64,000 nucleotides of DNA from Brevundimonas vesicularis NBRC 12165 (GCF_001592205.1 NZ_BCWM01000007.1:62001-126000), one strand, 5' to 3'; shown: positions 25,570 through 35,168, counted from the first letter of the stretch. Made by a program: numbers and translations. The notes: generated by a model not told the origin, from the sequence alone.

Positions 25570-26463
25570 ATGCGCTTCGTCCCGTTTGCCGCCAGCCTGA
25601 TCGCCCTGACGACCGCGCCGGTCGCTGCGGCCGAGGCTTTCAAGCCCGACGTCGGCGTCTCGCCGACTAGAGAGGCCGCGGCGCTGAACCATGTCTTTGT
25701 CGTCGTGGACGCCGAGACCTTCGCCGCCATCCGAGACAGCACGGCGCTCGCCGCGCTTCTGGGGCGCACCGACAAGGGCCTGCCTGACTACGCGCCTCCC
25801 GCTCCCGGCGCGGATCGGGTCTTCTTCCGTGGGCGGCAGACCTATCTGGAAATCTTTGCGCCGAACAATCGTTTTGGAGAACCCGTTGGCAAGGTCGGGC
25901 TTGCCATCGGCCATGACGACCGGACGGACTTCGACGCTCTCGACGCCGCTTGGCGATTAGCCTGTCCGAACGGGTTCAGACGCACGCCCGTGACCTATGG
26001 GCGCGTCGAGCCCCCCATTCCTTGGTACGATGCGATCCAGTGCGACGAGACCGCCACCGGTGACCATCTCGCCGTCTGGGCCATGGTCTATCTGCCGCAG
26101 TTCCATGCCTGGCAGGCGGGTGACGTCGCGGAGCCACCGCGGACGGCCCGCGCCGATATCCTCGCTGCTCGGGCGGCGCAAGGCCAGGGCCTCTTCGACA
26201 TCGTCGAGCTGTCCCTCGACGTGACCCCTAACACCTTCGATCGGCTCGCCGAGCAGCTGACGCGGGCGGGCCTAAGCCGCCAAGACACGACCGACGGCGC
26301 GGCGTTTCGGGGATTCGACTGGGGTCTGGAGCTACGCCGCGCCGATCGACCGCAACTTAGGGCCATCACGTTCAGCACCGGCGCAGCCCTCGCCGAGCCG
26401 TTTCCCCTGGGCACGGGGACGCTCTTGCCTAACGCCCACGGCCAGATGCGATGGATGCCCTGA
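25570..26463 (+). CDS. Secreted DUF5829-family protein
   Basis: A 297-residue protein with a signal peptide (ending APVAAAE near residue 22). The N-terminal LNHVFVVVDAETFAAIRDS and RQTYLEIFAPNN segments match DUF5829, a family with a glyoxalase-like pattern and no assigned activity. It starts one base after the receptor stop, so it is co-transcribed with the receptor and its periplasmic or surface role is probably linked to metal chelate uptake. Confidence 0.65.
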   Translation: MRFVPFAASLIALTTAPVAAAEAFKPDVGVSPTREAAALNHVFVVVDAETFAAIRDSTALAALLGRTDKGLPDYAPPAPGADRVFFRGRQTYLEIFAPNNRFGEPVGKVGLAIGHDDRTDFDALDAAWRLACPNGFRRTPVTYGRVEPPIPWYDAIQCDETATGDHLAVWAMVYLPQFHAWQAGDVAEPPRTARADILAARAAQGQGLFDIVELSLDVTPNTFDRLAEQLTRAGLSRQDTTDGAAFRGFDWGLELRRADRPQLRAITFSTGAALAEPFPLGTGTLLPNAHGQMRWMP

Positions 26464-27119
26464 TCATCAAATTTGGAGGTGGGGTCTCCCAATCGCCGAA
26501 ACAGCCTTTGCAGGCAGCAACCGACCCTCGACCTGCTGGCAGGTTCGGCGCTGGTTGCCGTCTGCGTCCGGGTTACAAAGAAGCGCCATGCGGCGACCAT
26601 TGGGCAAGCGGAGTTGATCGTAGAGAGGATCCGTTGCGTCATGCCGCGGAAGGCATCCAGATCAGACCCGGTCAGGTTCATTCACAAATACAGATTCACG
26701 CCAGGCTGCAGAAAACAGTGGCGGCATAAGCGACTAGGACTGATGACCTTCTCTAGCCCGACGGCAGTCGCCGCTCCGGCCTTGGCTCTCTCGGAATCAC
26801 CGTGTAGCGACGAAAGGGATTGTCGCCTGCAACGCCTCACGTACGGCTTCTTCCTGTGCGAGTTTGATGCCTGCCTCCACCTCTGCTTCCACTTCTCGGG
26901 GAAGCTTGACCAAGTCGCTGGCGAGGTCCGCTCGGTCATCGGCGATCTGATCAACTTCCAAATGCCCGGCTACAGTGGTGTGAAGCATGGGCACGTTGGT
27001 CACAGAGACGAAGGCGCGTGGGTCGGCGGGAGCTTTCGCCGCGCTCTCGGACACTCGTCCAGCGTGCTGAACAGGTGATTTGCCAGGCGGAGACAATCTA
27101 CGGGCGTAAGCCTGCGGCG
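26464..27119. other. Intergenic stretch without a recognisable gene
   Basis: I see no convincing gene in these 656 bases. The longest frames on either strand show no signal peptide, known motif or ribosome binding site. One minus-strand frame (26797-27096) encodes a hydrophilic acidic segment (EVEAEVEAGIKLAQEEAVRE) of unknown origin that may be gene debris. The stretch borders a run of clear pseudogenes. Confidence 0.5.
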
Positions 27120-27305
27120 TCAGTCAACACCGCTTCGAGTGCGGCCGGGTTCGGTATGGTCGCTTCGCCAAGCTTCGAGGACGGCACGGGCGTGCGGCAG
27201 GGATCGCAACAGCGTCTCGTTCAGCAGTCCGTCGCGCAGCAGGCCGTTGAAGCTCGCGTTGCAACCGTTCTGCTGAGGCTTGCCCAGCGCGATGTTGCAT
27301 AAACC
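27120..27305 (-). mobile_element. IS3-family transposase (OrfB) fragment
   Basis: The minus strand encodes GKPQQNG, then [18 protein letters not shown] and [12 protein letters not shown], the C-terminal part of the DDE domain of IS3-family OrfB proteins (usual form GKPQQNGFVESFNGRLRDE). The catalytic glutamate position is lost (NAS for VES). No inverted repeats, OrfA or N-terminal half are present, so it is a dead fragment. Confidence 0.7.
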
Positions 27306-27440
27306 CGCGCGGGGGTCGTCGGCACAGGCCAGGATGGCGTTGGGCACATATTTTTTCGCCACCGAAAAGATTGTCCAGAGGGTGAGGCCGCGCGCTTCGG
27401 CACGCAGCTTTCCGCTCGTCCCCCTTTGCACTGCGGCGGT

Positions 27441-28101
27441 GCGCCGGGGTGCAACGAACCGTCCGGCGTCGGCGACGAACAGGTCATGCTGGACGCGATG
27501 GGCCCGAACCGGATGTCCATCGCCGAGCGGGCGCGCGAAGTCGCTTGCATGCCCCAGACCTTGTCGGAGGACGTCGGCCCCACGGTGCTGAAGACGGTGA
27601 TCGCAGCGCAGGACACCTCTCCGTCTACCGCTGGATCGGCCCAGGCCGAGCTCCGCGCTCTGGCGGCGCTGGAGCGGGGCAGGCGGTCGAACTGGCGCTG
27701 AAGCGCCTGGATTCTCTGTTGGGCGGCCTGGGCCGGATCACGGGTCCGGCCCAGGCCGTGGTGCGCCAGCCATGCGCCCATCTGCTGGTCGAACCGACCA
27801 GCGCCCTGGATCTGCGGCATCAGTTGGAGGTGTTCCGCCTGGTCCGCGACTATGCGCGCGAGAACGCGGCGGTGGTTGTGATGGCGCTGCACGATCTGCA
27901 GGCCGCCAGCTTCGTGTCAGATCGAATCTTGATGCTGGCGAACGGCCGGGGGGCGGATAAAGGGCGCACCGGCCCAGGCCGTAACCTCCTCAGTCTTGGT
28001 CGACGCCTAGCAGGTGCGCGTCCGGGTCGAACCTGCGTGCAGCCGAACCCCGGTCATTGGCGCACGACGTGCGCTATGACGGACGCACTGGGGTGTGGCG
28101 C
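27441..28101 (+). pseudogene. Decayed FecE/HmuV-type ABC ATPase
   Basis: Pieces of an iron or heme ABC ATPase lie in successive frames. Frame one reads [20 protein letters not shown] (27513 on) and VIAAQ; frame two continues with [16 protein letters not shown], where the signature LSGGQ is destroyed, then LLVEPTSALDLRHQ with the Walker B aspartate lost, and AAVVVMALHDLQAASF. An in-frame TAG and a one-base loss follow before VRYDGRTGVW. No Walker A is found. At least two frameshifts, one stop and lost catalytic residues make it nonfunctional. Confidence 0.75.
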
Positions 28102-28923
28102 GCACTGACGATCCAGGCGGCGCCGTCGATCCAGACGCCATCGGGACGGACTTTCCCGGCGAAGGCCAGGCGCACCTTCGCCAAGGCCTGAGTCCTCACC
28201 GCATCCGAAACTCCCCTCAACGCCCGCTCCAGCGGCCCGACGCGGATCGCATGATCGACCGCATCATCCAGCGCGGCGTCGGCCGTGCCGCCCACGCCGA
28301 ACTGAACCGGACTGTCGAACGGGCGGATGTCGATATCGGCATAGCCGGCGTCGATAAGAATGCGCGCGATCCGATCGCGTTCGCCGAACGAGAAGGGTCC
28401 GGGCGCCTCAGGATCGTCCGGGGCCGGCGCCGGCACGAAGTCGCGAATGGCCGCCATCGGCAGGCGGGTCCAATCGTTCTCGGCCGCGCCGCGCCAGCAG
28501 ACGAAGACCAGCCGCCCGTCCGGCTTCAGCGCGCGGCGCAGATTGGCGAAGGCCGCGACCGCATCGTCGAAGAACATCACGCCGAAACGCGAGACGATCC
28601 GGTCGAAGGCGGGTGTGAACGTCGCCTGGGCGGCGTCGGCGAGACGGACCTCCACCGCCTTGCCGCCTTGTGATGCGGTGAGGTTCAAGGCGCGTCCGAT
28701 CAGGGGCGCCGAGATGTCCAGTCCCACGACACGGCCGGACGGACCGACGCGCGGCCATGTCGAAAGTCGTCGCCCCGGCCCCGCAGCCGACGTCCAGCAC
28801 ACGGTCCCCCATGGCCGGCGCGGCGGCGCGCGCCAGGGCCGCGTCATAGGGCTCCAGCATCCGGTCCAGCCGGTCCTGGTTCTCGACCCAGCGCCGCCCG
28901 TAGCGCCGTTCCAGTCCAGCGAA
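28074..28923 (-). pseudogene. SAM-dependent methyltransferase with frameshift
   Basis: The N-terminal frame encodes RRYGRRWVENQDRLDRMLEP and the SAM motif VLDVGCGAGATTFDMAAR; the rest (GRVVGLDISAPLIGRALN, then FDRIVSRFGVMFFDD and LRRALKPDGRLVFVCW) is in another frame. The break is in a CG repeat at 28747-28754, consistent with loss of one CG pair. Both halves match a class I methyltransferase of the type that starts near WVENQ. A sequencing error cannot be excluded, but neighbours are decayed too. Confidence 0.7.
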
Positions 28924-28948
28924 GATGCGACCGCCGCCCGGCTCATCA

Positions 28949-29453
28949 TCAGGGCCGGATCAGGGTGACGATGTCGCCGACCGGATCGACCAGGACAGGG
29001 GCGCCGGCAGGGGCGTTGCGCGGCAAGCCCCGCGTGCTGTTGGTCACATAGACGGCGTTTGTCGTCGGATCGACGGCGATGGTCTGGTAGAAGGCGCCAA
29101 GCTGCAGGTCGTCCAGCACTGCATAATTGACGCCGTCCACCCCGGTCACCGTGCCCGCCTGGAGAGTTGCGACATGTCCTGATCTTTGCGGAGAGCATAG
29201 GCAACGCTGAGCGCGCCCTCGCATACAGCCAACCTTCATGATCAGCGCGCCGTCCGCGGCGGCGATGACGGCCGGGTCGTCCGCGCCTTGGTTGGCGAAG
29301 AACAGGCGGGCGCGGGCGCCGCGCATCTCCCCGCACCGACCGACGGCGACGGCGGACGCATTCTCAGCGTTGCATTGCTGAGCGTATGCCGCAGACGTCG
29401 AACCTCTCAGCAGCGATGGAACCGCGGTTCCCATTGACACCAAATAACCCATG
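28949..29453 (-). pseudogene. YncE-like beta-propeller remnant
   Basis: The minus strand encodes FFANQGADDPAVIAAADGAL, then AGTVTGVDGVNYAVLDDL and QTIAVDPTTNAVYVTN, ending VDPVGDIVTLIRP. This is the C-terminal part of a YVTN/YncE-type propeller. The middle is disrupted (a cysteine-rich segment replaces a blade) and the length is about half of the usual 330 residues. It probably belonged with the methyltransferase and ABC ATPase to a lost metal uptake operon. Confidence 0.6.
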
Positions 29454-29470
29454 GCGCCTACCCGAGTAAG

Positions 29471-29485
29471 TGTAATAACATCACA
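29471..29485. promoter_or_regulatory. Second Zur-like palindrome upstream of the decayed operon
   Basis: TGTAATAACATCACA keeps every fixed base of the pattern TGT-n-AT-n3-AT-n-ACA, the same spacing as the site at 23450. It lies 18 bases upstream of the first ATG of the YncE-like remnant (minus strand). Confidence 0.35.
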
Positions 29486-29735
29486 CCCACTCAGGCTGGA
29501 AGCAGGGTGCGGTGGAGTGTCAGGTGAACCCCTTGGACGACCTACCCGCCCGCTCTTCATGCGGTCAGCGAGCGCCATTCGGCGAGTTCGGTCTCTGCCG
29601 AAAGCGCTGCATGACTTGCTTGCGTCGCGGAGACGGAAGATGCGCGCTATCTAAGCGGTGTGTGGAACCGCGTCCGGTTACAACACCTCAACCATCGAAC
29701 GATCACCGGAATACGGATTGTGAGTTCGTCTGATC

Positions 29736-30482
29736 TCACCGACGCCTCGCGAAAAATTCCACCGGCACGGTGAGGACGATCGGGTCGCCGGGGACGCTGT
29801 CCGGGGGGACAGGCAGGGGCTGCGCGCGCTGGATAAGGGCGACCGCCTCGCGGTCCAGTGCGGCGTGGCCCGAGCGCTGGGCCAGGACGGCGGATAGGAC
29901 GCGCCCCCTCCGGTCCAGGGTGAACCGCACGCTCGCGACCCCTTCCTGCCCAGCGGCGCGCGCCTCGGCCGGATAGCGTTTGCGACGTTCGAGATGCGCC
30001 AGGAGCCGTCCCTCCCAGGACGGCGATGAGGCCGGAAGGCGCGCAGGCGCCGCCGGCCGGCTGGGCGGTGCGGTCGTTTCCGGCGCGGGCGGTCGGGGCG
30101 AGGCGGGCGCGACGAGCGGCGCCGGCGGCGGAACCGCCAAGGGTTCGACGTCGGGCGGCGGCGCGGCGGCCAGATGCGGCGTCACGAGAGGTCGAGGCAG
30201 GGGCGGTCTGGCCGTGGCTTCGGTCTGCTCGGGTCCGGGCGGTTGCTCCGACGGCGGTTGGGGCGGCGCCTGGAACCGGACCAGTTCCACCTCGAAGACC
30301 GGCGCAGGCGCCGGCGGTGGCGGCGGACGACTGGCCCAGTATCCGGCGAAAACGAGCAGGGGCAGTCCATGCACGATCGCGGAAAGGCCGAAACCCGCGA
30401 CCCAACGCCGGCCGCGAGTGCGTGTGGGCGCCCCCGATCGAACCAAGACCGGCGGCCTGGGATCGCGGCCATCAAACGCCAT
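29736..30482 (-). CDS. tonB: TonB energy transducer
   Basis: A 248-residue protein with one N-terminal membrane helix (GFGLSAIVHGLPLLVFAGYW), a long proline-rich linker (about 55-150) and a C-terminal TonB domain with KRYPAEARAAGQEGVASVRF and GHAALDREAVALIQRAQPLP. It couples the proton gradient (through ExbBD, not encoded here) to TonB-dependent receptors. The start at 30482 is 11 bases inside the upstream DUF454 gene. As the last gene of the heme operon it is likely dedicated to the heme receptor. Confidence 0.9.
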   Translation of the reverse strand: MAFDGRDPRPPVLVRSGAPTRTRGRRWVAGFGLSAIVHGLPLLVFAGYWASRPPPPPAPAPVFEVELVRFQAPPQPPSEQPPGPEQTEATARPPLPRPLVTPHLAAAPPPDVEPLAVPPPAPLVAPASPRPPAPETTAPPSRPAAPARLPASSPSWEGRLLAHLERRKRYPAEARAAGQEGVASVRFTLDRRGRVLSAVLAQRSGHAALDREAVALIQRAQPLPVPPDSVPGDPIVLTVPVEFFARRR

Positions 30483-30915
30483 CGCGCGGCCCTCCCCGCC
30501 TCGGCGCCGGGCGGCTGACGACATAGGCGGCGCAAAGCATCAGCACGGCCCCGACGCAGACGCCGAACAGCAGGCCGGGCCGCGCCAGCAGCCAGAACAG
30601 ACCGAATCCCAGGGCGACGCCCAGGCCGGCGGCGACCTTCCCGATCCGAGGCACCGCCCCCTGCTCGCGCCAGGCGCGCAGGCTGGGGCCGAACCGCGGA
30701 TGGGTCAGCAGCCAGACCTCCAAGCGAGGCGACGACCGCGCGAAACAGGCCAAGGCGGCGATCAGCGGGCCGGTGGTGGGCAACAGGGGCACGAACACGC
30801 CGACGACGCCGACCATCAGCCAGAACGCCCCGAGTGCGAACCAGAGGGCACGCCAGGGCGATGGGCGCGCGTCCCGATCGGATTTGGACGGGTCAGCCAA
30901 GATGTTCGACGGCAT
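30472..30915 (-). CDS. DUF454 (YbaN-type) inner membrane protein
   Basis: This 147-residue protein has the DUF454 motifs VVGVFVPLLPTTGPLIAALA and CFARSSPRLEVWLLTHPRFG and two to three membrane helices. DUF454 proteins frequently neighbour heme oxygenase and heme receptor genes, as here, but their activity is not known. It overlaps heme oxygenase by 23 bases and tonB by 11. Confidence 0.85.
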   Translation of the reverse strand: MPSNILADPSKSDRDARPSPWRALWFALGAFWLMVGVVGVFVPLLPTTGPLIAALACFARSSPRLEVWLLTHPRFGPSLRAWREQGAVPRIGKVAAGLGVALGFGLFWLLARPGLLFGVCVGAVLMLCAAYVVSRPAPRRGGPRDGV

Positions 30916-31483
30916 AGGCGTGAACCTGTCTGAACGCGGCCTCGGCTCCCTCGATCACGCGCGGCTCGGCGCGTGCGGGCAGTCTCACGGCGTCGAGCGC
31001 GGTCGTAAAGCTTCGCCAATGCGCCGCCGGTCCTTCCGGCGCGGGCGCAAGATGTCGCGCGCCGTGTTCGTCGGACAGGCCGAGCCGCGCGGCCTGCTTG
31101 CGCAACAGGGCCGCGCCCATGTTCGACCCTTCCGCCACATAGAGCCAGCCCAGGGCGTGCGCGACGTTCAGGGTCGCGCCGGGCCCGAACAGCGGCGGGA
31201 CGTCGATGCGAGGCGGCGCCAGCCCCAGGTCAGCCATGTCCCGGAGGATGGACGGCAAGCGCCGTCGCTCCTTCAGGCCGGGCAGAGCCGCCGCCAGCGC
31301 CGCATCGGCGTAAACGGCGTCGATGTCCCTGTGGAACCGATGCTGGACCCTCAGAAACCGCCCATAGGCCTCGAGGGTCTGGAACGACGCCACGCCGGTG
31401 ATGTAGGCGTCGAGCTGATCGTGGCTCTCGCGGGTCAGGGCCTTGAGCGTCAAGGCGCGCGATAAGGATTGAACGTCGGTCAT
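30893..31483 (-). CDS. Biliverdin-producing heme oxygenase
   Basis: A 196-residue all-helical protein of the bacterial heme oxygenase family. The proximal histidine lies in LTRESHDQLDAYI near the N-terminus, and the conserved distal helix reads GWLYVAEGSNMGAALL. It opens imported heme to biliverdin, carbon monoxide and ferrous iron in the cytoplasm. It starts 10 bases after the receptor gene and is followed by DUF454 and tonB. No phytochrome gene is adjacent, so iron release is the more likely role. Confidence 0.9.
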   Translation of the reverse strand: MTDVQSLSRALTLKALTRESHDQLDAYITGVASFQTLEAYGRFLRVQHRFHRDIDAVYADAALAAALPGLKERRRLPSILRDMADLGLAPPRIDVPPLFGPGATLNVAHALGWLYVAEGSNMGAALLRKQAARLGLSDEHGARHLAPAPEGPAAHWRSFTTALDAVRLPARAEPRVIEGAEAAFRQVHAYAVEHLG

Positions 31484-31492
31484 CGCAGGGCC

Positions 31493-34400
31493 TCAGAATC
31501 GATAGCTCAGGCCCAGCCGGAAGGCGTGAACATCCATCTCGTTCGACGCCCGCCGTCCTTCTGCGATGGTCGATGTGCCGGTGTAGTTCGTGTTCTCGTA
31601 GCGATAGATGGGATACTCCGACGTTTCGCAGTACGCCGGGTACTCGGCGCAAAGGGGGTCGCCGGGATCGAGGAAGGGCGGAAGAACTTCCGTGCCGACC
31701 TGAATGGCCGTTGTGACCGTGTAGTTCAGCCCCGTGCCGCGCGTCGCCTTCTCGAAACGGAATTCCTCGGCGCCGAAATGGGTGTAGCGATAATCCGCCC
31801 GCAGGGACCACCGATCGCTCAGCGCATAGTCCCCCCCGAAGCCGACCGTGAATCCCTTGCGGACATGATCCACGCGCTCAACGAAGGCGACGCCGGTTTC
31901 GCGACCCAGCGGATTCTGCTGATCGGCCGAGGTTGATCGATATTGGTCGCGGCCTTCGACCTCGCGCGCCAGCGCCAGCCCCCCCAGGCCGAACAGCATG
32001 AACCGGTCCCCGAAGGCGTAGCCGAGCCGGGCGTTGACGCCCGCCGTCCAGTCCACCGTGTAATCTGTCGCCGCCTCGCGCCAGCCTTGGGCGGCCAGAC
32101 CCGGATCGACCGATAGAAGCTTGCGCCCGGCGTGGAGCCAGGTTCGTGCGGCCTCCAACTCCAGGCCGACCACCCAGCGGTTCGCCAGTTGCCGATTATA
32201 GCCGACCTCCAGGCCGAACAGCCCGCTCTGAGCGTGCGCGTCCGCGGATTCCCGCGCGGCGGCGGGATTGACCGGCCCGTCGATGTTGGTCGTCTCTCCC
32301 TTGATCGAGACGCCTTGCCCGCCGGTTAGGGCGCCGAGATGGAAGCCGGTCCAGTCGCGCGTGATCTCGCCTCGCCCCCAATCCTCCGACAGCCGACCCA
32401 GGGGCTGAGCCCCTCCGAAACGGCGCGTCAGACTGAAAGTGAAGGTGCGCCCCGGTCCAGGCTGCGCCACCAGGCTCAAAGGATCGGCGTAGAAGCGATC
32501 GAACAGGTTCTCGACCCTGGCGCTGAACGTCAGGTCCTGCGTCAGGCGATAGTCGGCGAACAGGTCCGTCAGCGTGTACGGCTCCCAATCGATCAGCGCG
32601 ATGAACTGGCCGGCGCCCTGGGCCGTGACATCGCCGTGGCCGATCGCGCGCGGGCCGGTATGTTGCACCCGCCCGCCCAACGTCAGACGGTTCCGCAGCA
32701 GGGCCTGCGACACCGAGAGGTCGATCACATATTCCGGCGGCACATGGTTGGTCGCATAGTCGCCGTACAACGACTTGGCGCCGCAGGTGTCGGCCGTTCG
32801 GCAGTATTCGACCTTCAGATAGTAGTTGGTCGCAAGATCGGCGGTGAAGCCTCCGCTCTGATAGCGTCCGCTCAGCTCCAGACCTTCGAAGCGCGCGCTG
32901 TCGATGTTCTCGATGTTCAAGCTCAAGGTGTCGGGGCGCACATTTCGCGCGATGTAGTCGTCCACCGCCCAGTTGAAGTAGCCGAACTTGACCTGGCCCC
33001 TGTCTCCGCGCGCCAGCAGACTGTCGCGGCTGTAGCTGGCGCCGAGATCCCAGTTGCGGGACCGCTCGGGGCGGATGCCGGTGTTGGCGACGAAGCTGTT
33101 GAAGGCCGAAACCGTCTCGGTCAGCGCGGGCGCGCGCAGCGTGCTGGAATATCGCACATAGGCCTGCAGACCATCCAAGGGCGTCATGATCAGTCCCAAT
33201 GACGGACTGACCCCCCCTTCGTCCTTCTTGAACCCCAGACGCACCCGGTTCCCCTGGACCTGAGCGCGTTCATAGGGATCGACGCGATCCTCGGACCAGA
33301 AGTGCGTGTAGCGAAGGCCGCCTTCGACGGTCAGCCAGTCGCGGGGCGAAAAGTCGGACTTGAGGAAGCCGGCGATTTCCTGACGCGCGCCGTTCCTGGG
33401 CGTGTTCCATCCCTCCAGGATGTCGGCGTGACGGCTGCCGCGGGTGTCCTCCGCGCGATAGGAGAGGCCATAGTTCAGCCGGAGATCGCCCTGCGGCGGG
33501 AAGAGCCGGGTCTGGTTGCTGATTTCGGCGCCCCACAGGTCGCTGTCCGAGCCGATCCGGAAATTGGGATCCAGACCTAGATCGGCGGCGGTAAGCAGAC
33601 GCCCGCCCCGCACCGGATTGCGCAGTTCCAGATGCGACCAGTAGAGATTGGCCTTCAGGTCGATCCGGTCGCTGTCGGACGGGGTCCATCGATAGCGGGC
33701 GGTATAGGTGTCCAGGGCCGTCCCGGCCGTCTGCGCCTGCTGGGTCGCCTGCCCCGTCCTGCTCGTCAGACGCGAGGCGATGCGGTCCCCCGCCTCGCTG
33801 CGAAAGCCCGTGTAGCCCATCTGCAGGCTTTGACCGTCGCCAAAGCGCGCCGTCGCCTTGGCCAGCCAGGATTGAGTTTCCAACTGGGTGTTCAGCACCT
33901 CTTCGCCCGATCGGAAGTTCAGCAGCCCCGCATTGATCATGGTGTTGGACTGGGCGCCGCCCCAGGGGGCCCGGGTGTCGCCGATGTTCACGGGGTCGGC
34001 CGTCGGGCCGTGCGCCCCGGCGTGATAATTGCCCTGCTGACGCCAGGTGTAGCCGGCCAGGACATCGAGGGCGTCGCCTCGGAAGGCCCCGACAAGACTG
34101 CCCCACCCATCGGTCGGCTCCAGCGCGTCGGGCCGATCCATGCCGGTCGGGGAAGGCTCTGCCACGCCGCGACCGGAGATGTAGCGATAGCCGCTGACGG
34201 CGCCCGCCATCGGATCGGACGTGTTGGTCCGCAACCCGCCGCGCATCCTGAGGGCCCAGGTTTCCCCATCCTTCACGATGTCGGCGGCGTCCACGGTGCG
34301 GATCGCGACCGAACCCGCATTGCCGAAACTGGCCGCGTTGGCGCCTTTGGCGATATCGACGCTGGCGATCAGATCGGGATCTACGAAGGTCCGGTTCGAG

Positions 34401-35092
34401 ACGCCCTGATAGCCCTGATAGATGGTGACGGCGTTCTCCGCGCCGTCGATGGTGGTCGTGACGCGACCGAAGCCTTGCAGGCCCCGGATGTTCAGATCGA
34501 TCGCGCCCGCGCCGTTCCGGGCCTCGCCGGACATGACGCCCGGCGTTCCGCGAAAGATGTCCGCCGGACTGGAGCCGCGATATCGGTCGATCCGGTCCGC
34601 ACCGATATGTTCGACCGCGGCCGCTGTGGTGGACACCGCGTCATCCGACAGCCCATCGCCCGAGATCGCCCCCTGCGCGCCGGAAGCGCCTTCCACCCGC
34701 ACGGCGCCCAGCTGAATTGCGCCCGACTGAAGGGCGTCCGGCGTCGCCGAAGCGGCGCGCTCCAGGCGAACCGTATCGGCGCTGATGAACCGAAACGACA
34801 GGCCGCCGCCCGCCAACAGCCGCGACAGGGCCTCGGCGGCCGTCATCCGTCCCGACACTCCGGCCGAGCGGACGTCGGGGATGAGGTCGCCATACACGAC
34901 GCTGATCCCGGTCGTGCGACTGAACGCGGCCAGGGCGCCGCCCAACGGTTGGGCCGGGATCGCATAGGTCGCCATGGACTGGGTCTGGGTCTGGGCCTGA
35001 GCTTGTCCGGCCGCGATCACCGTCGCCATCCCGCTGGACGCCATCAGAAATACGAGCGCCGCCGACCGCCGCACGTTCCGATTCGCCTTCAT
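31493..35092 (-). CDS. TonB-dependent heme receptor fused to a second outer-membrane beta-barrel
   Basis: One 1199-residue frame encodes a signal peptide (1-33), a secretin/TonB N-terminal signalling domain (about 52-112), a plug (about 150-265) with IDLNIRGLQGFGRVTTTIDG, and a 22-strand barrel that ends at residue 892 with the usual terminal pattern TFTFSLTRRF. A further 290 residues follow (about 913-1199) that form a separate Opa/OmpW-like small barrel: FHLGALTGGQG, WVVGLELEA, DWTAGVNARLGYAFGDRFML, SLRADYRYTHFG, ending FRLGLSYRF with its own terminal phenylalanine. Receptor identity (heme/hemoglobin type) is supported by the neighbouring heme oxygenase. The signalling domain pairs with FecR and the ECF factor upstream. 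Confidence 0.88.
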   Translation of the reverse strand: MKANRNVRRSAALVFLMASSGMATVIAAGQAQAQTQTQSMATYAIPAQPLGGALAAFSRTTGISVVYGDLIPDVRSAGVSGRMTAAEALSRLLAGGGLSFRFISADTVRLERAASATPDALQSGAIQLGAVRVEGASGAQGAISGDGLSDDAVSTTAAAVEHIGADRIDRYRGSSPADIFRGTPGVMSGEARNGAGAIDLNIRGLQGFGRVTTTIDGAENAVTIYQGYQGVSNRTFVDPDLIASVDIAKGANAASFGNAGSVAIRTVDAADIVKDGETWALRMRGGLRTNTSDPMAGAVSGYRYISGRGVAEPSPTGMDRPDALEPTDGWGSLVGAFRGDALDVLAGYTWRQQGNYHAGAHGPTADPVNIGDTRAPWGGAQSNTMINAGLLNFRSGEEVLNTQLETQSWLAKATARFGDGQSLQMGYTGFRSEAGDRIASRLTSRTGQATQQAQTAGTALDTYTARYRWTPSDSDRIDLKANLYWSHLELRNPVRGGRLLTAADLGLDPNFRIGSDSDLWGAEISNQTRLFPPQGDLRLNYGLSYRAEDTRGSRHADILEGWNTPRNGARQEIAGFLKSDFSPRDWLTVEGGLRYTHFWSEDRVDPYERAQVQGNRVRLGFKKDEGGVSPSLGLIMTPLDGLQAYVRYSSTLRAPALTETVSAFNSFVANTGIRPERSRNWDLGASYSRDSLLARGDRGQVKFGYFNWAVDDYIARNVRPDTLSLNIENIDSARFEGLELSGRYQSGGFTADLATNYYLKVEYCRTADTCGAKSLYGDYATNHVPPEYVIDLSVSQALLRNRLTLGGRVQHTGPRAIGHGDVTAQGAGQFIALIDWEPYTLTDLFADYRLTQDLTFSARVENLFDRFYADPLSLVAQPGPGRTFTFSLTRRFGGAQPLGRLSEDWGRGEITRDWTGFHLGALTGGQGVSIKGETTNIDGPVNPAAARESADAHAQSGLFGLEVGYNRQLANRWVVGLELEAARTWLHAGRKLLSVDPGLAAQGWREAATDYTVDWTAGVNARLGYAFGDRFMLFGLGGLALAREVEGRDQYRSTSADQQNPLGRETGVAFVERVDHVRKGFTVGFGGDYALSDRWSLRADYRYTHFGAEEFRFEKATRGTGLNYTVTTAIQVGTEVLPPFLDPGDPLCAEYPAYCETSEYPIYRYENTNYTGTSTIAEGRRASNEMDVHAFRLGLSYRF

Positions 35093-35168
35093 CTTCGCCT
35101 CGTTGACCTGAGCGCGCCCATCGCGCCGCCCCTGCCTCGAAAGACGCAGACGCCCTCCTGATGTCAGT

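Noticed and set aside
28074-29336. A single 420-residue protein joining methyltransferase and upstream sequence
   Set aside because: The N-terminal third is an out-of-frame reading of the YncE-like remnant and of the methyltransferase start, so the open frame is a chance fusion caused by a frameshift.
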